The notes under the pieces: model-generated
Seen by the model: only the letters and a program-made list of their open reading frames with translations
Database searches by the model: none
Told to the model about the DNA's origin: nothing
Shown: piece after piece, positions 9,989-20,626 of the stretch
Layout: the number at the start of each line of letters is the position of its first letter
How positions within the stretch are numbered: position 1 is the first letter of the stretch
Position numbers and translations under genes: made by a program
Assembly (NCBI GenBank): GCA_036872755.1
Contig: JAVHNS010000008.1
Span: 682,001-746,000 of the forward strand
DNA length: 64,000 nt
Source: Orbilia blumenaviensis
Lineage: Eukaryota; Ascomycota; Orbiliomycetes; Orbiliales; Orbiliaceae
Direction of reading: 5' to 3'

Positions 9989-11953
9989 CTACCTTGGCTT
10001 AGGGCCTCGAGTTTCGGGCCTAAGCAGTTCTCGCTTTCTCCTTTTGAGGAGCGACTTCCAAACGTTATCTTCTTCGAGCGATTTGAATGCTCTTTTTGGT
10101 ATGCTTTCCGGAGCAATGCTGGGCTTCATAGCATTTCCCTTAAAGTCCTGGGTGTCATTTCGGCCCTCCTTACCCATGCTCTTGGTCGAGGACGGAGGTT
10201 CCTTGAGCTTCAACGGCTCGTTTTCAGATGTAGGCGACCCTAGGATCTCCGCATCAGACCCCCCAACCCCGACATCCGACGTCAATGAATCACTCCCGTC
10301 AGCCAAACTAGCCCTCCAACTCTTCAGTTCTATTCCTCCATCCTGCCCATTAGCCTTCTCCCAAAAAGCCGAGCTATACTCTCTCCAATCCTCTGGTACC
10401 CTCGCCATCATCTTAAGATTCGGTTTCTGCAGCTCCCATGTTTCTTTGCTTTTCACTCCAGGGTTCCACAATTCAGTCCATTGTGGTGGATCAGTCCCCT
10501 TTGGCACACGTTGACCTGACTCTCTCCCTACATACCCGTAAGGGAGCCCACGGGTCCTCCCAGGTCTCGTCCACAGCACCTCTACTGGCCATCGCTTCTC
10601 CTGCGCTACCTCCTTCAACCGGTTTGCAAATTCATGTTGCTGGCAGTTGGCACATAGCTTGAACGCCCAATATAGCGCTCTCTGATCAATATCTTGCGGT
10701 TCTTTTTTCAGCAACAACGTTAGAGCGGGCAACCCACCCTCCCACATATGCCGTTTCGCAAAGTATCTGAGTTCGATAGCAAGGATGTATATATCATCTC
10801 GTAACCCTTCCTCTTGTAACAATCGCAATCTTCGTCGCATACCCATAAAGTTGCCTAGCTTGGACCACCCGTTGAGTTCAGCTGCCCCAAGGACAGGGTT
10901 TTTGTAGTCGAGGAAGGTGTCGCGCATTATTTGAACAGCCCGGTTAAAAGCTTCGTAGTTCCGGGTTATGGTGAGGTATTGGAGTATTGCGGCATAGGTG
11001 TAGGCATTTGGCTCGAATCCAATTGCGAAGAGGGTTGATAAGATTACACGAGCCAAGGCAGTCATACGGAGCCTTGTAAAACGGCGAAGAAGGATGTTGA
11101 AGGTTGTTATAGATGGTGATGCGTCAGAGACTAGTAGATTGTAACAAACTTTGTTGACGATGGCCGGCTGTCTCTCCTGGAGAACGACTCTGAGAGCGTC
11201 ATCGAGAGCTTTGGAGTTTTGGTGAAGGTAGAATGGAAGAGGGTGGTATCCCGGCTTTGCTTTTTTTTGAATCCTGGTGACGCTGATGTTGAGTGCTGTT
11301 TGAAGAAGGGCAAGGTCGGATTCACTATCTCCAACTGCATCTCCTTTCTTGTAACCCGGTTTACCGCCAACATCTTTAGCCAACAGTTCGGACAAAAGGA
11401 ACCTAGACGTATCCTCGAGAGTTTTCGTAGACGGCCCAGCACCCTTCACACTATCTTTGAGCTGACTCGCCCGTTCCCTACGCTGCTTGTCGAGAATGGC
11501 AAAGAACTCTTCGTCGGCCTGACGGTCTCGGTTGTTCAAAAGTCGAGAATTGGGCCCCGGCTCTTCAAAGTCGTCAAAGTCGTCCCAGGAATTATCTGCT
11601 ACCGGATTGGGAACATCCTTCTCGAGTTCTGGTGGTATATCGACCTTGTGCTCCGGTTTCGTGGGCAATGACAGCCGTTTGGTGGATTTGACGTGTAAGC
11701 CGAGCCGCGGTCTCGAGGAATTGCCCCGCCTTCCAGGTCCATCTTGATAGCCTTCATCTGTCGAAAAAGTCCGTACTACACCCCAATGCAAATATACCCT
11801 ACTCCCAAAGATGGTACTAGAGGCTATACCAGCCGGCTGCCTGTATCCGTGATGGGAAATTGCTATAACGAGGTTGGTGCTTGAGAGTCGTGTGTCAGGT
11901 AGCTTCGATGAGGGACTGCAGCACCTTCGAAGCAGCGGTCGTCCGATGAGCAT
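9989..11953 (-). CDS. Mitochondrial PPR-like helical-repeat protein
   Basis: Single-exon protein of 654 aa. The N-terminus is basic and Ser-rich with no early acidic residues (MLIGRPLLRRCCSPSSK.., to about residue 65), a likely mitochondrial presequence. The middle, about residues 240-440, has helical repeats in the style of pentatricopeptide proteins, for example ITTFNILLRRFTRLRMTALA and EPNAYTYAAILQYLTITRNY. The C-terminal third is low in order, with many prolines and charged residues, and ends in a basic segment (WKSLLKRRKRELLRPETRG). Fungal proteins of this type act on mitochondrial mRNAs or ribosomes, but no specific target can be named. It is convergent with the histone-fold gene (270 bp apart) and divergent from the SNARE gene. 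Confidence 0.65.
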   Translation of the reverse strand: MLIGRPLLRRCCSPSSKLPDTRLSSTNLVIAISHHGYRQPAGIASSTIFGSRVYLHWGVVRTFSTDEGYQDGPGRRGNSSRPRLGLHVKSTKRLSLPTKPEHKVDIPPELEKDVPNPVADNSWDDFDDFEEPGPNSRLLNNRDRQADEEFFAILDKQRRERASQLKDSVKGAGPSTKTLEDTSRFLLSELLAKDVGGKPGYKKGDAVGDSESDLALLQTALNISVTRIQKKAKPGYHPLPFYLHQNSKALDDALRVVLQERQPAIVNKVCYNLLVSDASPSITTFNILLRRFTRLRMTALARVILSTLFAIGFEPNAYTYAAILQYLTITRNYEAFNRAVQIMRDTFLDYKNPVLGAAELNGWSKLGNFMGMRRRLRLLQEEGLRDDIYILAIELRYFAKRHMWEGGLPALTLLLKKEPQDIDQRALYWAFKLCANCQQHEFANRLKEVAQEKRWPVEVLWTRPGRTRGLPYGYVGRESGQRVPKGTDPPQWTELWNPGVKSKETWELQKPNLKMMARVPEDWREYSSAFWEKANGQDGGIELKSWRASLADGSDSLTSDVGVGGSDAEILGSPTSENEPLKLKEPPSSTKSMGKEGRNDTQDFKGNAMKPSIAPESIPKRAFKSLEEDNVWKSLLKRRKRELLRPETRGPKPR

Positions 11954-12822
11954 AACTCTGCATCCATCTCAGCCAAGGAAGCTTTCTCGCCGCGGTTATC
12001 GGGATGGTGCGACACCATTGACCGGGCGAAGAAGCATTTGGTGATGTGCCGTTGCCGTTGGGGTGTTAGGAATTGAGAAAGGAGGGGGAAGAAGGAGAGA
12101 GGTTGATAGTGTTTTTGGTGGTTCGTTCGAAAATTTCTACTCCATACCCATGCCAGATGCCGCCACTAAAAGCTGCAGACAGCAGACCACTTTTTTTAGT
12201 GGGATTGGTACTTTACCATGGACAAATGGTGGGGCTCGAACCAACCAAGGAAACGACGGATCAGGAGAGATAAAGAAGTATCATGTTTAATTTATCGCCG
12301 GTGCTAACTAGTTCCTATTCGTATATGGCGTAATATTTTATCACTACGGTCTGTGTGGTTGGCGCAGAACCGTTGGCGACGTAACTACCTACACCCGTGC
12401 GCCTTGCATAACTCTGGCTTCAAATGTTCCGCTGCCGATAGTTAATTGCATTGAGGATTCGAGCATTTCGGTCAGGATAGAAATATAACCCTGAGGATGA
12501 TCTGAGAAGATGTCTTGTTTGAGCATAAGGCAGAGAGTCCAACTGCGCATGACGAAGCCCAAACGGCTAAATATAAGCTTAGAACGGGGCTGTTAAGAAA
12601 GATGCCGCCAAGTGACCTCTAACGGCTGCCAAACACCCCTCCTCAACCCCCTTCAGGGCATCTCCCTCTTTAAACCCTCCTCCATCGCCATCATCGACCT
12701 CCATCGCTCTCTCGCCCATCTCCCCTCCACCGGCCGACTGAGGACGACATCTTCCCGAAGCTACATATCCCTTTTACCGACCTGTAAAGCTACAAGTCAC
12801 CGTACCGCCGACGTCATTCAAG
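11954..12822. other. Divergent intergenic region between the PPR gene and SYN8
   Basis: Shared upstream region of two divergently transcribed genes. A polypyrimidine-rich stretch at about 12640-12780 lies just upstream of the SYN8 start and is probably its core promoter and 5' UTR. I see no RNA gene; a tRNA B-box-like motif near 12231 was examined and dropped. Confidence 0.4.
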
Positions 12823-13856
12823 ATGCCGACAAACGCCGACCGTCTCCTGCTGCTAGCCGATCATATAAAACTCTCCCTCCTCGAGAGATCTCGGGCTATT
12901 TCCTTGAAGCTCGAACCAAACACTGCCGATGCATATATTAGCCGGTCGCTCGAGACTCTGCGCCAGGGTATTGAACAAATCGAACAGGAGCAGACTCGAC
13001 TCGAGCAGAATGGTGAACTGTACGCACCCCTATCTCCATCAGCAATATCAGAATACCCACTCCAATCTTCCCCTTACATCCACCAAACCCCACCAATAAC
13101 TGAAAGCGAAATATAATACTTACCAATCTATACGCTACTATAGCTCCTCTAAATCCCTGCGCGACCATGAAGATTCTCTCATCAAACTCCGATCTCAATA
13201 TGACGCCCTGAAGTCCCAATTCGCTTCCCAATCCGACTCAAATTCGTCCTCTACGATCGATCTCACAAACGTCACTTCCAAGACGGGTCTAGACCCAAAT
13301 TCCCTACCCTATTCCGACGATCCAGACCACCATCACCACAGGGCAGCCAGAGGCTTGGCATCTTACACCGATGATGATACACCAAGCACCCGGGACTCCC
13401 TTATGGGTAGTGCTGATCTCACAACATCCGCCCGAAAATCGAAGCAAGTGCGTTTCTCGGATTCATTAGTAGATACATCTGAAATGTCGAATACACAAGT
13501 CATGACCCTTCACCAGCGAATTATGGAGGAGCAGGATGGTACACTAGATAGACTGTCGGAAAGTATCAGTCGGCAGCGGGAGTTGAGCATACAGATTGGT
13601 GATGAGTTGGATAGCCAAGGAGAATTGCTGGACGACCTAGACGAAGGGGTTGATAGATCGCAGCGACGGATTACAGGGGCCAGAAAGAGGCTGGATACTT
13701 TTGCCAGAAAAGCCAAGGATAACGGTAAGAATAAGCCAACATGGCAATCGCAACCCTTCTCCCGAATCAGAAAACTGACGATATGGTATAGGCTCAATGA
13801 TCACCATAGTAGTACTGATTATAATTCTGGTACTCCTGATCGCGCTGTTGAAATAG
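12823..13856 (+). CDS. SYN8: SNARE protein Syn8 / syntaxin-8-like (Qc-SNARE)
   Basis: Tail-anchored SNARE for fusion at endosome or late Golgi membranes. Exon 1 begins MPTNADRLLLLADHIKLSLL, the N-terminal helix of fungal Syn8. Intron 1 (13020-13143) joins ..LEQNGE-L to SSKSLRDHEDSLIKLRSQYD. The SNARE helix runs from about QVMTLHQRIMEEQDGTLDRL through QIGDELDSQGELLDDLDEGV to RRITGARKRLDTFARKAKDN. The central layer residue appears to be the Q in ISRQRELSIQIG or its neighbour. Intron 2 (13725-13791, ending TATAG) brings in the hydrophobic anchor GSMITIVVLIIILVLLIALL followed by K and stop at 13856. Without this second intron the protein would lack its anchor, which supports the splice. It is convergent with the small mitochondrial gene. 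Confidence 0.86.
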
Positions 13857-14380
13857 ACTCGGCTTCTCTTTTTTCTATCTCTTTCCTACTACCTCAGATT
13901 TTCCCAATTTTTTCGATTCCTTTGATTATATACTGATCTTATCTAGCGAGTACTACGGTCCTGGTTTTGGAAAAACTGTCTAACGGTAACAGTATAATTC
14001 TGTCTCTTTTTTTTTTTCATTCTCGTTCCTTCCAGGGTTGTTGGGGTTTCTACATGGGTGTTCTCTTCTTCCGTTCTCAGTCTTATACTAAGACGATGTC
14101 GATTCCGTCATTATACTGTAGATACTAGCCTAGCATTTTCTGTTTTAAACTGATTATAGATATTTTCATCATCCCGGATTTGATCGCCATTTCGAACCCA
14201 TTCTTTCGTACAAGTTTATGCAATATACAATCTCTCCCATCCAGCATACCAAAAGAAAAATAACAAAGCCGTCAATTAACGATAACGATAGCAGTATTAG
14301 TAAGTACAATAAACGCAGCTCTTTTATAATATCATTCCCTGGCCGAGCGAACAAGAATACTGAGGGGTTTTTTTGAGCTC
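13857..14380. other. Convergent 3' region
   Basis: Shared 3' flank of SYN8 and the downstream minus-strand gene. It holds T-rich runs (a T11 near 14010) and no coding signal that I can support. Confidence 0.4.
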
Positions 14381-14804
14381 TTATCCCTTTAGCCCCGTCT
14401 CTTTCAGCAATTTGGTGGTCTCTCGCTGCAATTTCTCGATTTCCTCGCCCGTGGCTTTGATTTCTTGCCTTTCTGCCTTGATCTATTCCCACATCGTTTG
14501 GGTTAGTAACAATATACTAGCATAGGAAAGCTACTATAGGGAGTTAGAGACTTACAAAGGCCTCAGCATCACTAGCCAACTCCTCATGCCATTGTCCCTT
14601 CCCATCCTTTTGCTCCTTCAAGGAATCACGTTTATGACCGTCAAGTTTCTCAGGATCGTTTTCGTGACGGGAAGAGTACGATGAGTACCTGGCTTGCTGT
14701 TGCTGGGAAGCTAGAGAAGCTCTGGTGGCAGCTGTGAAAGCGAATGAGCCACGGGCTGTGCAGAAGGCTGGGAAGCGGCGCGAGATAGTTGGAAGGGACG
14801 TCAT
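14381..14804 (-). CDS. Small mitochondrial protein of unknown function
   Basis: About 116 aa in two exons. Exon 1 starts MTSLPTISRRFPAFCTARGS and has a classical mitochondrial presequence: Arg-, Ser- and Ala-rich, without acidic residues for about 45 positions, with SQQQQARYSSYSS near the likely cleavage. The mature part begins HENDPEKLDGHKRDSLKEQK and then GKGQWHEELASDAEAF. Exon 1 ends at GTAAGT; exon 2 continues IKAERQEIKATGEEIEKLQR and ends TTKLLKETGLKG before the stop at 14381. The last 35 residues form a charged amphipathic helix or coiled coil. Proteins with the G-K-G-x-W-x-E-E-L-A-S pattern occur across filamentous ascomycetes. I know no assigned function. Confidence 0.72.
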
Positions 14805-15718
14805 TTTGAGTGCTGTGTTATCTATTTGCTAGGCTTTTAGTATTTAGATGATAATGGTATGATAAATGCGTTGGAATGGGAGGGCACCTAGTACGTACTG
14901 TGTTAAAGAACTGATTTTCCGAAGACTACAATGAATTGATGGGTTGATGTTCGGTGAAGTTGAGTAAAGTCGTACACGTCCAAAAAGTTAAAAGGTTATT
15001 TTGTTTAACGATTGTTAAAAGAAAAGGAGATAGTATTATCAATCAATCGATCTTCCGAAGAGTAATTGACGTAATTAATTAGCCGAATCGAACGAAACCT
15101 CTAGCCGGATACTATTTCCGTAGACACTGCTTCAACAACGAATAGGACTGCCCGTGATTTAAAGATTATATCAAGTTTTATTCAACCACAGTCAATTGGA
15201 TAAAAAGAATGGAGAATTAATCTGAATGGAACTGAAAGTGGTACCATTTAAATATATTTTACAAAGTTACTAGGGTACCAAGATTTTCTTCCCAATAGAT
15301 GTTACTGAGGCAGTACGTGATAGAACCGCCTGGAGTGGAAGTTGTTGAGCATCATGATATCATGGCGGCCCTCCGAATGCTATCCGTCGGCTATTTTATG
15401 ACGTCAAAATGCTGCTGTTAACGGCAAAATGGCCTGTTTCGGGAAGATTTTAATGTCTAGACAACGCATAAAATGCCACAAATTGATTGGTTTCGCCAAC
15501 AAAGCGAGGTATCTAGCGCCAGCCGGCCTTTGAATTCAATAGAAAATAATATACATCAGGTGCATGCAAAATTACTCACGTGGATTCTAGGAACGCATTT
15601 CTTAATAGCTGGGTAAACGACAGAACATAAATCTAAAACAGAAACAAAACCTATGTGATATTTCTGAGCCCCATGGAATGGCACTAGCTATATGGTATGG
15701 TTGTAAAATTCCAACATT
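14805..15718. other. Intergenic region, nothing recognised
   Basis: AT-rich, about 900 bp. No open frame of interest and no RNA gene seen. The first 100 bp upstream of 14804 is the promoter side of the small mitochondrial gene. Confidence 0.35.
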
Positions 15719-18213
15719 CTATGTATAATGAACAGCCTGAAGCTCACTCACTGCCCGCTTGAGATCATCATTATGTTTCTTTAGAGATCTCTTGCTCTCA
15801 TCAAGAACTTCAATAAGCCTGTTTACGCCTTCATTCACAAGCTGTTCTTCCGACATGGCCAGACCCTCCGGCTGCGTTTGCGGTGCTAGCCAGAATCTCA
15901 TAACTTCCCTGTCCCGGAATATCCGCTGATGACCAACAACCTCTGTTTGAGTTACGAAGGTGTATGTCCACCTCGAGATACTCCAAACATGTTGGAGAGT
16001 GATTGCCGCTAAATATACGGTTATGGATTAGTGTATGGGCTAGCTCTGGTAGCCTTAGTTAAGGGTTGAAATTTCGAAATACCTCTCACCGCAGTTTCAA
16101 TTTGGCCTTTTTCTACTGTCCGCCCTTCGTTAATATGGGTGATTATGGCACTGCCTGTACGCCATGCTTCGTAACCAGACCATAAAAGATATACTACAGC
16201 CGGGAGCGCGCCCAGTTGCAGTTGTGCCCATATCCCCCCACCCAGCGACGCCATGGTGATCATCTCGTACTCTTGACATGCAACGACTGCTGCTTTCACC
16301 GATTGATACCCAGAGAGGCATACCGATCCAAAATGACTTGTAGCTTGTAGTAAATTACTGCGAAATAATGCTTGCTTCTCTTCAAGTCGTTTTTGGTGTT
16401 CTTTTGACTCTTTAAGGAAAACCTCCAGCATGTCCACGTCACATGTAAGGGCATCTGCCGCCCATCGGATACAGTTAGTTAGTGCGTTGAAAAATTGATA
16501 TGTGTCGTAGTGGGCTGATGGCTCGGCTGTAATTTTTATATAGAGGGGGCTCTGTTAGTCACAAACTAGGATGCATTGTAGCTCGTGGATAAAGCGTACT
16601 CATCACATCCATGGTATTTAGAACATCGTCGACCGCCTTAGTGCACTGCTCCATTGATGCAGCGGCTCTTTCTTTGCAAGTCTCTAGGTTATCTAAAGAC
16701 TGCCTCCTCCTTTCTCGCGCCTATGAGAATAAGGTCCGTCAGCCGATGTAACCAGCTAGCTAAATCGTGCTTGTCCCGCATGCATATTAACCCCAGGTTG
16801 CAAGACCATCTTATCCCCGACACTGAGAATGATATACAGCTCTTCGAATTCTATTCCTAAATGCGAAGGGGTGGAGAAAGAGGCGGAGAAGAAGAAAAAG
16901 TCAGTCACTCACAATTCGTGCAAGGGTTTCCCGGGCGGTCCTGGCACTGATCTCTGATTCCTGGTCATCTGACTCACTTCGATCGCCTGTCCGACTAGAA
17001 AACCCGCCCGTCAATTTTTCCAATAAAATGATGGGATTTTTGCACGCTTTCTTCAAGAAGTTTCCCAGTTCTAGGAGGTCTATCCCCAAGGCAACCGCAA
17101 AGTTAAGGCTCACACACCTATTCCCACGAAACAGCGACGATTTAGCTACTCAGTTTGTATGAGGTAAGATTCCAGAGTCCGGGTCCCTCCCTTTCCAAGC
17201 TTCTACCTTCGACTCCGACATCCTAGAATTCTGGGTACGAAATACTTTATAGACAATACGAACAAGTATCAACATTAGTACTCACCATTCAACCTTTCCC
17301 ATCCCTTGGATAACTGTGTCAGAAAGCCCTTTGAGCTTGGTAAAATCATTCACGGCTCTGCTATACTCGCTCGCATCTCGAATATCCCGGAGTAATTGCA
17401 TATCCCACTGTCGTTGGAAGGGTGTTTCAGGGGCAGGGCTGATCCCAAGTATACCCATCTCGGAGATCGAGCTGACTACCTCGCGATTTGCTTTATTAAA
17501 CAAACAGCGGACGAAAGTCTCAACATGCTCAATTACTGTCGTCTGGCTCCCTGTTTGGAGGCCAACCTAACTCCCCAGATAGTCATTATTAATACAATGC
17601 TCTTACGAACCGCAATTGCGTAATTCGTATACTAATACCCATTAACACTAAAATAATATCTTTATAAAATAACATACCCAAATATCGCTCCTTTCTTCTT
17701 GATTGACGGAAGTTCTGTCAAAACGGTGGTTGCGATACCTCATTGGCGACGTCTGGTACCCGCATTTTTTATACAGTCGCACCAAAAACGTGTCGATATT
17801 TTGCCGGACGATTTCTTGGCTTGGTTCGACATCCGCGCACATCACTGGCTGAGCGATGACTATATGGTACTCAGGACATTCTTTGCGCTCATATTGGCAA
17901 TTACGGGAGCGGTATTGCGCTTCCTGATCCATCCTCGATTCGGCCATCATCAAATCGATGTGTCCAACATTATGCTCCTAGGCACGAGGCAAATTAGATT
18001 CATAATCTAGCAGGGGCTTTATCCTCTTCATTGTCGGAGTCCTGAGTTTACCGAAGACTTGCTGCTCTTATAGGCAGGCTTATTAGGAACACCATGATCC
18101 TTATATAGAGGTGGTGCGTCGATGGTTCCGGTGGCCTTGGTGGTCTTTGATGCCCTTAAGCTCACATCTATAAGCTGATCTTTCTTTTCCTTGTTCTCCA
18201 TAGCGCCGTCCAT
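15719..18213 (-). CDS. Many-exon fungal protein of unknown function with helical region and one hydrophobic segment
   Basis: I do not recognise the family. Exon 1 starts at 18213 with MDGAMENKEKKDQLIDVSLR. A roughly 75-nt intron with a CTAAT branch joins it to EHNVGHIDLMMAESRMDQEA. Later exons read VRCLFNKANREVVSSISEMG, then LNFAVALGIDLLELGNFLKK, then RRRQSLDNLETCKERAAASM. The largest exon (16437 down to about 16090) carries a coiled-coil-like stretch (FLKESKEHQKRLEEKQALFR) and the hydrophobic run GGGIWAQLQLGALPAVVYLL. The final exon ends LKKHNDDLKRAVSELQAVHY before the stop at 15719, another predicted coil. At least seven short introns are needed and two exon joins (near 17250 and 16850) are uncertain. 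The helices, hydrophobic segment and Cys-poor make-up would fit a membrane-associated scaffold, but this is only inference. Confidence 0.5.
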
Positions 18214-18244
18214 TCATTTGGCTTAGAGACGAAGGGAGATGCTA

Positions 18245-18265
18245 GTTTTTTTTTTTTTTTTTTTT
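18245..18265. repeat. Poly-T tract
   Basis: Uninterrupted run of about 20 T just upstream of the minus-strand gene starting at 18213 (poly-A on its coding strand). Such tracts are common in fungal promoters. Confidence 0.8.
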
Positions 18266-20599
18266 GGATTTTCTTTGAAAATATTAGATACGCTTTGAAC
18301 AACCGAAGATCAGTTCTCCCCTCTTAAAAATGTATTCAGGATTCCCTCAAACCTCCTGTGCCGAAAAATTAAAATACTTTCCCAAGTTACCCCGCATCTT
18401 GGATGTTTGCATCAACCAATCTGATGGGATAACGAAAGATATCCTAATATTTAGATGTATGTACTAGTACTTAAATCCTTAATTGATATGTCAGGCAGCA
18501 AGGTACTGACACCGATTTATACTCGTGCCCTCTTAGAATAATTGTTCGCAGCCTTGTAGGATACTGGGAATTCCGGAAGTCTACGCGGTGTGTGTCACGC
18601 AAGCACTCGTATGGACGGAAAGGCAGTGACATTGATGCCGCGTTGCAATAACTTCTGCGCAATGAATTGACTATGTATAATAGTGGTGCCTGGTCCATCG
18701 GCAATTCTTTCTGTTTGTCCCGCCCTGTTTCCAGGCATCATTTGGAAAGCTTTCTGAATGGCCAAATGCCGGAACCGCATTGTAAATTTATAAAAATATT
18801 ATCCCAGAAAACTAAACTGATAACAGAGTAATCTAGGCTTATCTTCGGGTTAAGCCTTTCCATGGTAAATTTTTATTGTTATTGTTTTTTATTTGCTCTT
18901 TTTCTCAATGGAGTATCTAGCTCCTTTCAGCCTGTGCTCAGATAGGTTTCAGAAAATTTCGCGTTTATATATGGCGCACGGTTCGTTTCAAAAGAGCGTA
19001 CATGATACACTTCTATGCTATTACTCGGACCACCTCATGGCTGGTTTACGAGGCTACGATTACTCGTATATAGATTTGATCAAACAAAAAACGGGATTCA
19101 AGGGAGCGAAGCTTCCACCATGACGTCCAAAAGAATACGTTATCACAACCCCCACTCCAACAACATATCCTATCAGGAGCGGGTCCATATATTATTGCGC
19201 CTAGACCTGGTGATATTTGTACTGGCTGTATCCGCTAGTAGCCAGGCTGACTTGTGTAACTCGACTAGCCTATAAGGCCTTGAAACCGGACGAATTTGGA
19301 GAGCGGCTTGCACTCTTAAAACCCTGGGGTTTCAGACTCGGAATACCTAGACAAATAAGGAACAATGACGTATAAAGTAGTAGGATTGGTATCAATCAGG
19401 TTTTGAAGCCAGAAAAATATCTGTGCATCTATAGACTGTCGGGATGCACATTAGTGTTCATTTTCGCATTGCAAATCTATCGAATGTATATATTTTAAAA
19501 AAAGATCTATCAAACGAAATCATCATAAACAATCGGAACCTACGTTTCCTACGACCAATACGATTGCCCCGCCAATGAATCAATAAAAACCCTAATTTAA
19601 TAACCCAATTCGCCAGCCCCAAAGCCGCGCGCATGCGACAAGCCGAATCGCAATAACCCAATCAACCCTTTCGTAACACCGTTACACGAAAAAAGAGAGA
19701 AGATAAGACGGCTGAGAAATTAAGCGAGGACCGCCAGCGGCTGGCGATCCAATATCAAAAAGGTTCCTTGACCTTAGAGAAAGTACCTGTAGTGCCTCCA
19801 CAAAGCCCGGGGGTGTTGTGTCGTAGTGCATGCATATATGCAGAGGTACACGACGGGTGTACTGCAGTTGGTTTTTTCGTACATATTTACATCCTTATAG
19901 ATCAAACCTATCACAAATTTCTTATTTTTACTCTCTTTTTGTTTTCTGCAAGGTTTGTTTGTTTGCGGTATGATGACGGCGGGATGTCTTTTAGGTGTTC
20001 TTTTAGGTGTTCCCATGCCATGTTCCTCCGTACGAATTCAGTTTGTTCAGAGGTTTCTTTACGTTCCTAAAATGTGATCCTGAATAGGTTTGTATCGTTT
20101 GTACTGCAATCCTAGATGCATGGATCCAGGAATTGTAGGTTTTGATTAAATACTATCTTGCAAGTTGTATATTCCGATCTAGATATCTACTTAAGTAGTT
20201 TGCCACTTTGAAGCTTCTTCTTAGGTCAGGCTCAGGATCAGTCGTGCATTCCTAAATTGTAAACCTAAAGATATCGTGATATCGGAATCTGACATGCATG
20301 ACATATCCCACTCTCGTAACGACATTTTCCCGTCGGCTCGACAACGCAAAATATACAACAAGTTCAAGATCCATTCTGAAACACGAGTCTCCAGGGAGCA
20401 ACAAAGTTGCAACTTTCACAAGCTGCTCAGGATATAAACATTATTATCTTCTTGATCTTCAGCTGGTCAAGCCGTCATTTTTACGAGGTCATGAGGTTAT
20501 AAAATATACAGAATAAACATCGGATATCAAAGACATGAGCTCAACCCTTTCTGTTCAGCCCGATAACTTCGAGTATTCGCATGCGCTCATGCGCTCCTG

Positions 20600-20626
20600 A
20601 AAAAAAAAAAAAAAAAAAAAAAAAAA
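20600..20626. repeat. Poly-A tract
   Basis: Uninterrupted run of about 27 A in the gene-poor region. It could be a simple repeat or the tail of an old retroposed copy, but no coding relic is visible next to it. Confidence 0.8.

Noticed and set aside
12215..12260. B-box-like GGTTCGAGCC on the minus strand, possible tRNA
   Set aside because: The T-stem has a mismatch, no 7-bp acceptor pair is found upstream, and no A box or anticodon arm fits.
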